DNA of 64,000 nucleotides from Bacteroidota bacterium (GTDB taxonomy: Bacteria; Bacteroidota; Bacteroidia; Chitinophagales; Chitinophagaceae): positions 1-64,000 of the forward strand of contig JAFDXG010000032.1 of the NCBI GenBank assembly GCA_018268105.1, written 5' to 3'. Positions 57,036-64,000 of this stretch are shown one piece after another. Under the pieces are notes generated by a model. The model was not told the origin of the DNA. It saw only the letters and a program-made list of their open reading frames with translations, and ran no database searches. The number at the start of each line of letters is the position of its first letter. Within the stretch, counting starts at the first letter, position 1. Both the position numbers and the translations under genes were made by a program.

Positions 57036-58619
57036 ATGCAGGATATTTTACCATTTTTTCTTGCAATGATAGCAGCGATTGTGCTGCTGAATATCCTGGC
57101 TAACCGACTGAAAATTGCTTACCCGATATTACTGGTGCTGGCGGGTTTACTGGTAAGTGTGATACCTGGCTTGCCTGTAATAAAAATTAATCCTGATCTT
57201 ATCTTTTTCATATTTCTTCCACCCCTGTTGTTTGAGGCAGCCTGGTCAGTATCTTTTAAAGAGATGAAGAAATGGTGGCGAATGATTGGCAGTTTTGCTT
57301 TTTTAGTAGTTTTCTTTACAGCATTTTCAGTGGCAGTAACAGCCTATTTTTTTATCCCCGGCTTTACTCTGGCATTGGGCTTTTTATTAGGAGGCATTGT
57401 ATCCCCGCCTGATGCAGTAAGCACAGGCGCCATTACCAGGTTTGTAAAAATACCGAAATCAATTTCAGCAATTTTGGAAGGCGAGAGTTTACTCAACGAT
57501 GCTTCTTCGCTTATCATCTTCCGGTTTGCTTTAATAGCAGCAGGCACAGGTTCTCTTTTATGGAGTGAAGTAACAATAAGTTTTTTGTGGATGGTAGCCG
57601 GAGGAACCGTTATTGGGCTGGCTATAGCATGGTTTTTCGTACAGCTACATCAGCGTCTTCCTACAGAAGCTACATTTGATATTGCATTGACACTCATAGA
57701 ACCCTACCTCATGTACTGGGTAGCAGAACAGTTACATTGCTCTGGAGTTCTGGCGGTAGTATGTGGCGGCTTGTATATGTCGGCAAAACGATTAAGTTTT
57801 TTAAGCAGCACCAGCCGTATAATGGGATTTGGCGTATGGGAAAGCTTTGTGTTCATATTAAATGGAATTGTGTTTTTAATTATCGGATTGGAACTCCCTG
57901 AAATTGTATCTGGTTTTCGATCAAACGGTATTCCTTTACAAACAGCCATTGGCTATGGTTTAATAGTAACTGTAGTCCTGATTGTTTCCAGAATAATTAG
58001 TTCTTATGTTGCCCTGATAGCTACAATTATTTTCAGACCGAACGTAACACCCCGTACAACTTCCGGCAGAAGACGCTGGCTGATGCCACTCATTCTCGGC
58101 TGGACAGGTATGCGTGGTGTCGTATCGCTGGCAGCGGCATTAGCCATTCCGGCGGTTACAATTGGGGGTGCTGTATTCCCTCAAAGAGACCTGATATTAT
58201 TTATAACATTTGTTGCAATATTATTTACTTTACTGGTGCAGGGGCTTACACTTCCTTATATAATAAAAAGAAGCGGCATATTTGAAGATCTAACACAACA
58301 ACAAAATGAAAAGCTATCAATACAAAAAGTTAAACAAGGATTAAGGCAACATGTGTATCATTTTCTTAAAAACAAATATGAAAAAGAATTGCATAGTCAT
58401 GAGGGTATGGAGAAGATGCTGAAACATTGGGAGGAAAGGACTAAAGCCGCAGATACTACCTGGCTAAACGAAAAAACAAAACCTGTATTTATTGAATTGC
58501 TTCAAAGCCAACGACAATATCTTTCAGAACTTAATAAAGATAATTCCATTGACGAGGATATTATTCGCAGGCAGATATATCAATTAGACCTGGAAGAAGA
58601 ACGATTGAAAATAGTTTGA
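57036..58619 (+). CDS. CPA1 family Na+/H+ antiporter (NhaP/NHE-like)
   Basis: A 527-residue protein with 12-13 helices and a charged cytoplasmic tail (about 410-527). The family core is clear: FIFLPPLLFEAAWSV near residue 58, GGIVSPPDAVSTGA, the ion-site EGESLLNDASSLI and GWTGMRGVVSLAAALAIP. It exchanges Na+ (or K+) for H+ at the inner membrane. It follows the CHAT gene by 67 bases on the same strand and could be co-transcribed with it. A hairpin terminator follows. Confidence 0.92.
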   Translation: MQDILPFFLAMIAAIVLLNILANRLKIAYPILLVLAGLLVSVIPGLPVIKINPDLIFFIFLPPLLFEAAWSVSFKEMKKWWRMIGSFAFLVVFFTAFSVAVTAYFFIPGFTLALGFLLGGIVSPPDAVSTGAITRFVKIPKSISAILEGESLLNDASSLIIFRFALIAAGTGSLLWSEVTISFLWMVAGGTVIGLAIAWFFVQLHQRLPTEATFDIALTLIEPYLMYWVAEQLHCSGVLAVVCGGLYMSAKRLSFLSSTSRIMGFGVWESFVFILNGIVFLIIGLELPEIVSGFRSNGIPLQTAIGYGLIVTVVLIVSRIISSYVALIATIIFRPNVTPRTTSGRRRWLMPLILGWTGMRGVVSLAAALAIPAVTIGGAVFPQRDLILFITFVAILFTLLVQGLTLPYIIKRSGIFEDLTQQQNEKLSIQKVKQGLRQHVYHFLKNKYEKELHSHEGMEKMLKHWEERTKAADTTWLNEKTKPVFIELLQSQRQYLSELNKDNSIDEDIIRRQIYQLDLEEERLKIV

Positions 58620-58634
58620 TGAATTTTAACAAAA

Positions 58635-58668
58635 ACAAAAACCGCCCTGACTCTAAGGCGGCTTTTTT
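58635..58668. terminator. Bidirectional rho-independent terminator
   Basis: AAAACCGCC, a 10-base loop, then GGCGGCTTTTTT. The stem is CCGCC/GGCGG with A and T tracts on its two sides, so it can end transcripts from the antiporter gene (+) and from the convergent small gene (-). Confidence 0.75.
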
Positions 58669-58688
58669 GACATGGACTCTTTATATTC

Positions 58689-59072
58689 TTATCCTTCTAC
58701 TTTAACTTCTTCCACAATCAGACTTTGTACACCATTCTTTTCAACTATTTTTCCGGTGATTGCAACATTTTCGGCAGCGTGTTTAATCGCTTGTTTGTAG
58801 GCATCTGCCTTTTTATGGTCTTCAACCAGGAGATATACTTTACCATCAGCCTTACTGAGTATTCCGGCCGGTAACCCTTTGTCCAAACATCCCTGGGCAC
58901 AGGTTTTATGTCCTTTTCCCATTGCACCGCCTGTCATATAACAAGACATATCCAACACTTCACCTTTAACGGTAGTAGAACTTTGTCCAAAACTGCTCAT
59001 CGAAATTACGGTCATTGCTCCTGCCAGAAAAAATCCTAACAGTTGCGGTTTGTATGCTTGTGTAGTTTTCAT
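58689..59072 (-). CDS. Small secreted cysteine-containing protein
   Basis: A 127-residue protein with a signal peptide (residues 1 to about 30, ending MSSFGQ). The mature part begins with a short strand (TTVKGEVLDMSCYM) and holds three cysteines in SCYMTGG and KTCAQGCLDKG, which could bind metal or heme. It then has an OB-like or similar beta region (VYLLVEDHK, then VAITGKIVEKNGVQSLIV). I cannot name the family with confidence. It is divergent from the heme-binding protein gene next to it, so the two may share regulation. Confidence 0.75.
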   Translation of the reverse strand: MKTTQAYKPQLLGFFLAGAMTVISMSSFGQSSTTVKGEVLDMSCYMTGGAMGKGHKTCAQGCLDKGLPAGILSKADGKVYLLVEDHKKADAYKQAIKHAAENVAITGKIVEKNGVQSLIVEEVKVEG

Positions 59073-59219
59073 AAATAAATATTTTATGATTTAAAAAATG
59101 GATAACCAATGTACAACTAAATCTCTGAAAGAAAAAATAAACCTTCTTCGAAAAAAGTGCAGTTGTATTCAAATTTGAGAAATACGCAGCTTAAGCTACC
59201 TTTAAATAAAAATGATATC

Positions 59220-59705
59220 ATGAAAAGATGGGGCAAGATTCTTATAGGATTTATTATCCTTATTCTGGTCATTCAAATCCCGGCGTTTAATCCCAAAAAA
59301 AACATTTCCGACGCCGAACCTGTTAATGATATTGCCAACGCTTATGATGTTCCGATGGATATACTAATGCATTTGTATAATTCCTGTTATGACTGCCATT
59401 CAAACTATACCAAAGAGTACCCCTGGTATTATCATATACAGCCGGTTAGCTGGTGGATGAGCCTTCATATTCGCAATGCAAAAAAAGAATTGAATTTTTC
59501 TGAGTTCGCAACTTACTCTCCTAAAAAGGCTGAAAAAAAATTTCATGAAATACAGGAAATGATGGAGAAAAAAGCTATGCCGCTCAAATCTTACCTGCTT
59601 ATGCATGATGACGCCAAACTGAGTAACAGCGATTATCAGGATGTTGCAGAATGGGCAAAAAAAATGCAGAATGAAATGGGCAGGAAGAAAGTGAATGGTG
59701 AATAG
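59220..59705 (+). CDS. Heme-binding domain protein (membrane-anchored, CxxCH)
   Basis: A 161-residue protein with an N-terminal hydrophobic segment (about 5-24). Its domain is built around NSCYDCHSNYT, a CxxCH c-type heme motif, followed by PWYYHIQPVSWWM and a distal Met-containing helix. This pattern is typical of the Haem_bd family common in Bacteroidota. It should sit on the periplasmic face. I chose ATG at 59220 because the hydrophobic anchor begins there. It is divergent from the Cys-containing secreted protein gene. Confidence 0.85.
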   Translation: MKRWGKILIGFIILILVIQIPAFNPKKNISDAEPVNDIANAYDVPMDILMHLYNSCYDCHSNYTKEYPWYYHIQPVSWWMSLHIRNAKKELNFSEFATYSPKKAEKKFHEIQEMMEKKAMPLKSYLLMHDDAKLSNSDYQDVAEWAKKMQNEMGRKKVNGE

Positions 59706-59731
59706 CAAAAACACGAAAAGTGAATGGTGAA
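59688..59731. repeat. 15-bp direct repeat at the 3' end of the heme-binding protein gene
   Basis: AAAGTGAATGGTGAA occurs at 59688-59702, including the end of the gene, and again at 59717-59731. The following 80 bases contain further near-repeats (AAAGCTAATA, AAAGCTCAAAG, ATAGCTAATA). This looks like slippage-generated low-complexity spacer. Confidence 0.65.
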
Positions 59732-59817
59732 AAGGTTAGACACCCATATTTATGAAAGCTAATACTCAAAGCTCAAAGTCCATAGCTTACTGCTGAATCC
59801 TGATAGCTAATAACTTA

Positions 59818-60153
59818 CTAAAATAATTGCTTAAATGCTCCTTCACCTTCTTTCTGTTCAAACTCATCAATGGCTTGCTTAATCTTTTCAGTTGTTTGCA
59901 ATTCTTTGAAAGTAGGTGAATCTCCTAATTTAACAGCCCCTTTTAACCATTTGCCATTTTCTTTGGTTTTATACAAATCAAATTGACAATGTCCATTTTG
60001 CTTTTCCACTACAACAGTATATGCGATAATAGATTTTTTGTGATGTATATTAAAAAATAAAAAAAATGTGGGCCTGCGTTTTCCTTCTCTTTTATGTAGT
60101 ATTGTTGCTTTTATTTTGTCAGGTAAGTGTAACTGATAAGATTGCATAACCAA
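59818..60153 (-). CDS. Hypothetical small protein
   Basis: A 111-residue soluble protein, rich in lysine. It shows an alternating beta pattern (RPTFFLFFNIHHKKSIIAYT, then QFDLYKTKENGKWLKGAVK) and a C-terminal helix (KIKQAIDEFEQKEGEGAF). There is no signal peptide and no recognised domain. A second ATG two codons on (60147) is also a possible start. It is monocistronic, with 105 bases to the next gene upstream. Confidence 0.65.
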   Translation of the reverse strand: MVMQSYQLHLPDKIKATILHKREGKRRPTFFLFFNIHHKKSIIAYTVVVEKQNGHCQFDLYKTKENGKWLKGAVKLGDSPTFKELQTTEKIKQAIDEFEQKEGEGAFKQLF

Positions 60154-60258
60154 CCATTGGTAGAGAGTGCAATGTAAAAAAAATAAAAGCTCCCTATTTA
60201 CACAAATGATTCTTTTGCATTCTCTTAACGGAGTAATACAATGAGAGCATAGTAAAGT

Positions 60259-60756
60259 TTATGTTAAAACAATATTCTTTAATTGCTTTATCCAGTTGTT
60301 GCAAAGCCAGAGAATAATTAATGCAATTATTGCAATAAGTGCATCAACAATAGACCACCACATCGGTATATCACGCAACCTTTCCCAAACTAATGCCATA
60401 ACAATACTCAATGTACAAGCAATAATACCCCAACTCACCACCCATTCATTTTTCAAAGGATCTTTTAACGGACCAATAAAAGCAATCGCAATCAGCACAT
60501 GAGCAAAAGCAAGCCAATCGAAACCGTACCGCATGAAAGGGTAATTTTTATCTGTTTCCGTGATACCCTTATTTACATAAGTTAACCATTCACGGAGAGA
60601 TTGCGAAAGTGAATCAGGAATTGATAATAAAATATTCAATTCTGTATGCAGGGGTATTGCCGATACAGCATTCAATAATAAACCAATCATTGTAATAACC
60701 AGGGCTACTCTGATTTTTCGGCGAATCCTGGCTTCATCGTTTTCAGTATTTGCCAT
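60259..60756 (-). CDS. Hypothetical four-helix membrane protein
   Basis: A 165-residue protein with four predicted membrane helices (about 12-32, 78-98, 107-127, 137-157). A polar N-terminus (NTENDEARIRRKIR) would lie in the cytoplasm. A soluble loop between helices one and two holds NILLSIPDSLSQSLREWL. I recognise no named family. An imperfect -7-like TAACTTTA lies about 25 bases before the start. Confidence 0.7.
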   Translation of the reverse strand: MANTENDEARIRRKIRVALVITMIGLLLNAVSAIPLHTELNILLSIPDSLSQSLREWLTYVNKGITETDKNYPFMRYGFDWLAFAHVLIAIAFIGPLKDPLKNEWVVSWGIIACTLSIVMALVWERLRDIPMWWSIVDALIAIIALIILWLCNNWIKQLKNIVLT

Positions 60757-60905
60757 TTTAGTAAAGTTTATTTACATAAAGTTACAAAAAACCGGATATT
60801 GCCTTTCGAAGTCAGGAACACAGTTACAGTTTAAATTAGTGTTATATGTAATAATACTAATGACAACCGATGTTAATAAATGCTTATTCCCGGCAGTAAT
60901 GATTT

Positions 60906-62342
60906 TTACAAATTATGAATATAAGACACCATCAGCCCGGCAGAAAACATCCCTCCCTTTGTTTTGCCAATTTCACCCAGCAAAAGATTTGATTCATTAG
61001 GACTGTCGTAATTCATACCCTGTGGTACTTTGCCTGATCTGCCATAGCTTATCAACAGTCCTGTGCGCAAATTAAACTTCTTTCTTTTGGCGTTTACACC
61101 TAACTGGCAATGATAAATATTCCAACTGCTTATATTAGAACGATAACCATCAGAATCTTTAAATAATTTCGGATCAGCATAAGTGAAATCTGTTCGCAAC
61201 GAAAAAAAGGCTGTGAGATTTTCTTTAAATAGCCAGCTTACTCCGGCAGCAACATTCAATATTCCTTTTCGGGCATCCTTCATTCTAAGCAGACTGGTAG
61301 TATAAGCTCCATCAAGAGAATCTGATCTAATAAACTGTTTTGGGCCAGGTGTAATCATGTTATATTCATTCACCTTTGCAAAATATTCCGCAGCTATATA
61401 CAGTTCTCCTTTTTTGTGATGATAAATGTATCCGCCGGCAATACTGATCGGCATTTTCCATTTTGATTTTAATTTGCTTTGCCGTGTGTTGGCAAGCAGG
61501 TTCAAACTAGATCCTCCTAACCGGAGGTTTACTATTTCATTATCAGATATAATATTTGCATTACCTAAAAGACCCAAAAAAGGTGAGCTAACCGTGAGCC
61601 CAAGATGGTGTTTGTCAGATATATCGTACGAAATACCGGCATTTACTTTGAGACCTGTATTTCCTGTATTGGCCAGATAATATTCTGCCACAGATACGAT
61701 ATCGGGAAATCCAGTACTGCTTCCATTATTCACAATCGCCCGTGAAGAATAATTCAGAAGAAAACTTTGATACCGCATCTGGCATTCCAGACTTAGACCT
61801 GCAGCAAAACGTTCACTAAGCTTAACTCCTGAGCCAATTAATGCTGTAGTTTGACGGATATTATTTCCGGAGGTATATTGCCCGATGAAACTCTCATCAC
61901 CTGGACTGTAACTATCATCAAGCACATTCATTTTTTCATCTTTGTATTGCGATGCCTGAAAATTTATAACCGGCCTATGCACTATTGCATATATCAGTGT
62001 AAATGGTTTTTGTGTTTTAAAATGAATAGTATGAGAAGCTATGAGCGGGACTATCATTGTGTGAGCAGAGTTTAGAGGCATCCCAGTACCTGTACCGTTT
62101 TTGATGTTGATGGATTGCCATTGATATACTGTTCCTGTAATTGATGCGACATTTCGTTTGTCAAAGGCAAGCAAAGCAGGATTATAAAATAAAACACCAC
62201 TATCGTGATTATTGGCTAATACAGCACCAGGAACAAAAAAGCCCCCTGGCCCGTAATTTGACGACCAATAATTCGCGTCCTGAGCATATAATTTGAAGGG
62301 AAATGATAATAACAGGATATAGGTAGCAATTCTCAGTAGCAC
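60906..62342 (-). CDS. Predicted outer-membrane beta-barrel protein (FadL-like)
   Basis: A 478-residue protein with a signal peptide ending LYAQ (about residue 20). It is built from many amphipathic strands with aromatic girdles and ends in MVSYIHNL. The early motif GVLFYNPALLAF resembles the asparagine-proline-aromatic region near the N-terminus of FadL/OmpP1 family channels. It may move hydrophobic compounds across the outer membrane, but this is inference. The start is GTG at 62342, directly before the signal peptide. Confidence 0.72.
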   Translation of the reverse strand: MLLRIATYILLLSFPFKLYAQDANYWSSNYGPGGFFVPGAVLANNHDSGVLFYNPALLAFDKRNVASITGTVYQWQSINIKNGTGTGMPLNSAHTMIVPLIASHTIHFKTQKPFTLIYAIVHRPVINFQASQYKDEKMNVLDDSYSPGDESFIGQYTSGNNIRQTTALIGSGVKLSERFAAGLSLECQMRYQSFLLNYSSRAIVNNGSSTGFPDIVSVAEYYLANTGNTGLKVNAGISYDISDKHHLGLTVSSPFLGLLGNANIISDNEIVNLRLGGSSLNLLANTRQSKLKSKWKMPISIAGGYIYHHKKGELYIAAEYFAKVNEYNMITPGPKQFIRSDSLDGAYTTSLLRMKDARKGILNVAAGVSWLFKENLTAFFSLRTDFTYADPKLFKDSDGYRSNISSWNIYHCQLGVNAKRKKFNLRTGLLISYGRSGKVPQGMNYDSPNESNLLLGEIGKTKGGMFSAGLMVSYIHNL

Positions 62343-62387
62343 TTTAATTTTATTTTTGAATTATAGTAGTTATTAGGAATGATAAAA

Positions 62388-62591
62388 TTACAATTTTTTT
62401 AATTCGGGAAAACTTATTGGAAGGATATCAGTGTATGGCATTTTTATCGCAAAAAAAACCGGAGTGTTTGGGATTACAATACATGCTGCACATATAATCC
62501 CCAATGCAAAAAGCATCGCTTTTTTATATCCGAATTTTGCAAAAACAAAATAGTTGATAAACAGTGAAAGTTTAATTCTCCAGCCGGACAT
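62388..62591 (-). CDS. Possible small membrane protein
   Basis: A 67-codon frame with ATG at 62591. It encodes one or two hydrophobic stretches (LSLFINYFVFAKFG and MLFALGIICAACIVI). No family is recognised and there is no clear promoter. It may be real or chance, since the composition of AT-rich spacer can produce hydrophobic frames. Confidence 0.3.
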   Translation of the reverse strand: MSGWRIKLSLFINYFVFAKFGYKKAMLFALGIICAACIVIPNTPVFFAIKMPYTDILPISFPELKKL

Positions 62592-62702
62592 AAATAACCA
62601 TTAGAGATTATTAACCAATTATACGGGAAATGATTGGGGTAGGGGAGAACAGCTATTGTTTGATAGGGGAATTCTGTTAGTGCCCTTTTAAAAAAATAAA
62701 TT

Positions 62703-62732
62703 CCGAAAATCCGTTTTGCCGCGGATTTTCGG
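62703..62732 (-). terminator. Terminator after tRNA-Pro
   Basis: CCGAAAATCCG (62703-62713) and its exact complement CGGATTTTCGG (62722-62732) form an 11-bp stem. On the minus strand it follows the tRNA by 10 bases and is followed by a T-rich run (TTTATTTTTTT), as expected for an intrinsic terminator. Confidence 0.8.
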
Positions 62733-62742
62733 AGCATAATAG

Positions 62743-62816
62743 TCGGGATGACTGGATTCGAACCAGCGGCCTCTTCGTCCCGAACGAAGCGCGCTACCGG
62801 GCTGCGCTACATCCCG
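62743..62816 (-). tRNA. tRNA-Pro (anticodon CGG)
   Basis: On the minus strand the 74-base sequence folds as a cloverleaf. The 7-bp acceptor stem is CGGGATG/CATCCCG. The D-arm contains AGCGCAGCCCGGTAGCGC. The anticodon stem CTTCG/CGAAG closes the loop TTCGGGA with anticodon CGG. The T-arm contains GGTTCGAATCC. The discriminator base is A, and CCA is not encoded. Confidence 0.96.
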
Positions 62817-62953
62817 AAAGATTTTCGGGCGGTAAAAGTATTAGGAAATGCATAAATGAACAAATCCATTTATATACAAATGAAAAAAGTGCAATAAAAA
62901 TAGCACAACCGTTTGCATTTTTGCGTATAACTTGCTTTCAATAATTTTAGCAA

Positions 62954-64000
62954 ATGAAGAAACTTACCACCATCATCGTATTGCTATGTCATATTGCAAT
63001 TGCAATTGCCCAAAGCCCTGTTACAGTTAAAGAATACGTGCAGTCGTTTCCCACTTATGCATTTTCAGACCCCAGTCCTATACCATTATTGTCACCGGTA
63101 TATCCATATACCCGGTTTGACGGATTCACAGATAAGTCATCCCAAAAACAATGGAAAATTGTGGAGCTCCAAAACGATTATATCAAAGTACTCATCACTC
63201 CGGAAATTGGCGGTAAAATATGGGCAGCAATAGATAAAAAATCAGACAGACCATTTATATATTACAACCACACCGTAAAATTTCGCGATGTTGCTATGCG
63301 TGGGCCATGGACCAGTGGCGGACTTGAAGCCAACTATGGAATCATCGGACATACCCCTAACTGTGCCACACCGGTTGACTACATCACAAGGATCAACGAA
63401 GATGGCAGTGTGAGCTGTATAATAGGTGTGCTCGATCTGCTTACCCGGAGCAACTGGCGGATAGAAATTAATCTTCCTAAGGATAAAGCCTATTTTACCA
63501 CTCGTTCATTCTGGTATAATGCGAGCCCGGTGGAGCAGCCTTATTATCATTGGATGAACCTTGGCGTAAAAGCAAAAGGCAACCTTGAATTTATTTTTCC
63601 CGGCAACCGCTATATAGGGCACAACGGTGAATATGCCGACTGGCCGGTAAATGCATCAAACGGCAAGCATATAAACTTTTATGAACAAAATAACTTTGGA
63701 GGATATAAATCTTACCATGTGATTGGTAAATACAATCACTTCTTCGGGGCTTACTATCATAATGATGATAATGGTATGGTAAGGTATGGATCCTACGATG
63801 ATAAACCAGGTAAAAAGATTTGGATATGGGGATTGTCGCGACAAGGCATGATATGGGAAAAAATGCTTACGGATACCGACGGGCAGTATGTGGAAATACA
63901 ATCCGGGCGGCTATTTAATCAGAATGCAGATAAGAGCAGTCTTACTCCATTCAAGCATGTTGATTTCGCTCCATACAATACTGACACTTGGCAGGAATAC
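62954..64000 (+). CDS. Secreted DUF5107-type protein, N-terminal part (cut by window edge)
   Basis: An open frame from ATG at 62954 to the right edge gives 349 residues. The signal peptide ends IAIAQ (about residue 21). The mature part opens with a beta-supersandwich pattern (YIKVLITPEIGGKIWAAID, then FRDVAMRGPWTSGGLEANYG, then YHWMNLGVKAKG) like DUF5107 proteins, which resemble the galactose-mutarotase fold and sit in carbohydrate-use loci. The usual helical repeat C-terminus would lie outside. The function is unknown and the substrate is probably a sugar. Confidence 0.75.
   Translation, partial: MKKLTTIIVLLCHIAIAIAQSPVTVKEYVQSFPTYAFSDPSPIPLLSPVYPYTRFDGFTDKSSQKQWKIVELQNDYIKVLITPEIGGKIWAAIDKKSDRPFIYYNHTVKFRDVAMRGPWTSGGLEANYGIIGHTPNCATPVDYITRINEDGSVSCIIGVLDLLTRSNWRIEINLPKDKAYFTTRSFWYNASPVEQPYYHWMNLGVKAKGNLEFIFPGNRYIGHNGEYADWPVNASNGKHINFYEQNNFGGYKSYHVIGKYNHFFGAYYHNDDNGMVRYGSYDDKPGKKIWIWGLSRQGMIWEKMLTDTDGQYVEIQSGRLFNQNADKSSLTPFKHVDFAPYNTDTWQEY

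Larger units (their letters stand above)
62343..62742. other. Mostly non-coding region between the barrel gene and tRNA-Pro
   Basis: It contains a possible small gene (62388-62591), the tRNA terminator hairpin and AT-rich DNA. I see no other feature. Confidence 0.5.

Noticed and set aside
57036-58619. Antiporter as a component of the TIR/CHAT island
   Set aside because: It is a normal CPA1 exchanger of housekeeping type; same-strand adjacency to the CHAT gene alone is not enough.
62474-62737. 87-codon frame on the minus strand before tRNA-Pro
   Set aside because: It runs through the terminator hairpin, overlaps the other small frame, and has no protein-like pattern.

Overview
This window looks like a chromosome segment from a Bacteroidota bacterium, most likely a soil or aquatic member of the Chitinophagaceae. 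The evidence is a SusC/SusD pair, a one-protein hybrid two-component regulator, bacillithiol synthesis (bshB1), a three-gene succinate dehydrogenase of the Bacteroidota type, and many start codons preceded by the phylum's -7 promoter element TAnnTTTG. The DNA is moderately AT-rich and mostly housekeeping. There is no rRNA, CRISPR array, prophage or intact transposase.

Layout. 1-2757: carbohydrate-active genes on the minus strand (GH9 cut by the window edge, DoxX, GH20-like). 2995-6718: prpB-prpC of propionate use, bshB1, a urea transporter. 6853-12658: succinate dehydrogenase operon sdhC-sdhA-sdhB with a small gamma-glutamylcyclotransferase-like gene inserted between sdhA and sdhB, then an ACC-deaminase-like enzyme. 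12724-20203: secreted protein, lipB, ABC-F ATPase, orphan PAS histidine kinase, M50 protease plus pepT. 20254-32079: a compact fructan utilisation locus. Five minus-strand genes (sugar MFS, fructokinase, SusC, SusD, GH32) stand opposite a hybrid two-component sensor with a periplasmic sugar-binding domain. 32080-33057: a scarred region with a 22-bp direct repeat, hairpin repeats and a decayed MNT/HepT toxin-antitoxin module. 33196-45855: gcvP, sterol-desaturase-like hydroxylase, Cys-cluster protein, Kef antiporter, MFS, deoxynucleoside kinase, folK, sppA, ABC permease.

45905-56968 is the most unusual stretch. It holds an SRPBCC protein, an unknown protein made of two tandem copies of one domain, a TIR-domain protein with an intact predicted NADase glutamate, a C10 (streptopain-like) lipoprotein protease followed by a broken secreted small gene, and a 1780-residue protein joining two alpha/beta-hydrolase domains to a CHAT caspase-like protease domain and a helical repeat tail. 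TIR and CHAT domains are recurrent effectors of bacterial immunity, so this is the best candidate for an undescribed conflict system. That reading is inference. 57036-64000 carries a CPA1 Na+/H+ antiporter, small secreted and heme-binding proteins, a beta-barrel protein, tRNA-Pro(CGG) with its terminator, and the start of a DUF5107-type secreted protein.

How parts work together. The fructan locus reads as a sensor-uptake-hydrolysis-phosphorylation circuit. prpBC and sdh feed C3 and C4 carbon through the TCA cycle. Several genes (bshB1, lipB, the ABC-F gene, the MNT gene) have the -7 element only 4-5 bases before the start codon, which predicts leaderless mRNAs.
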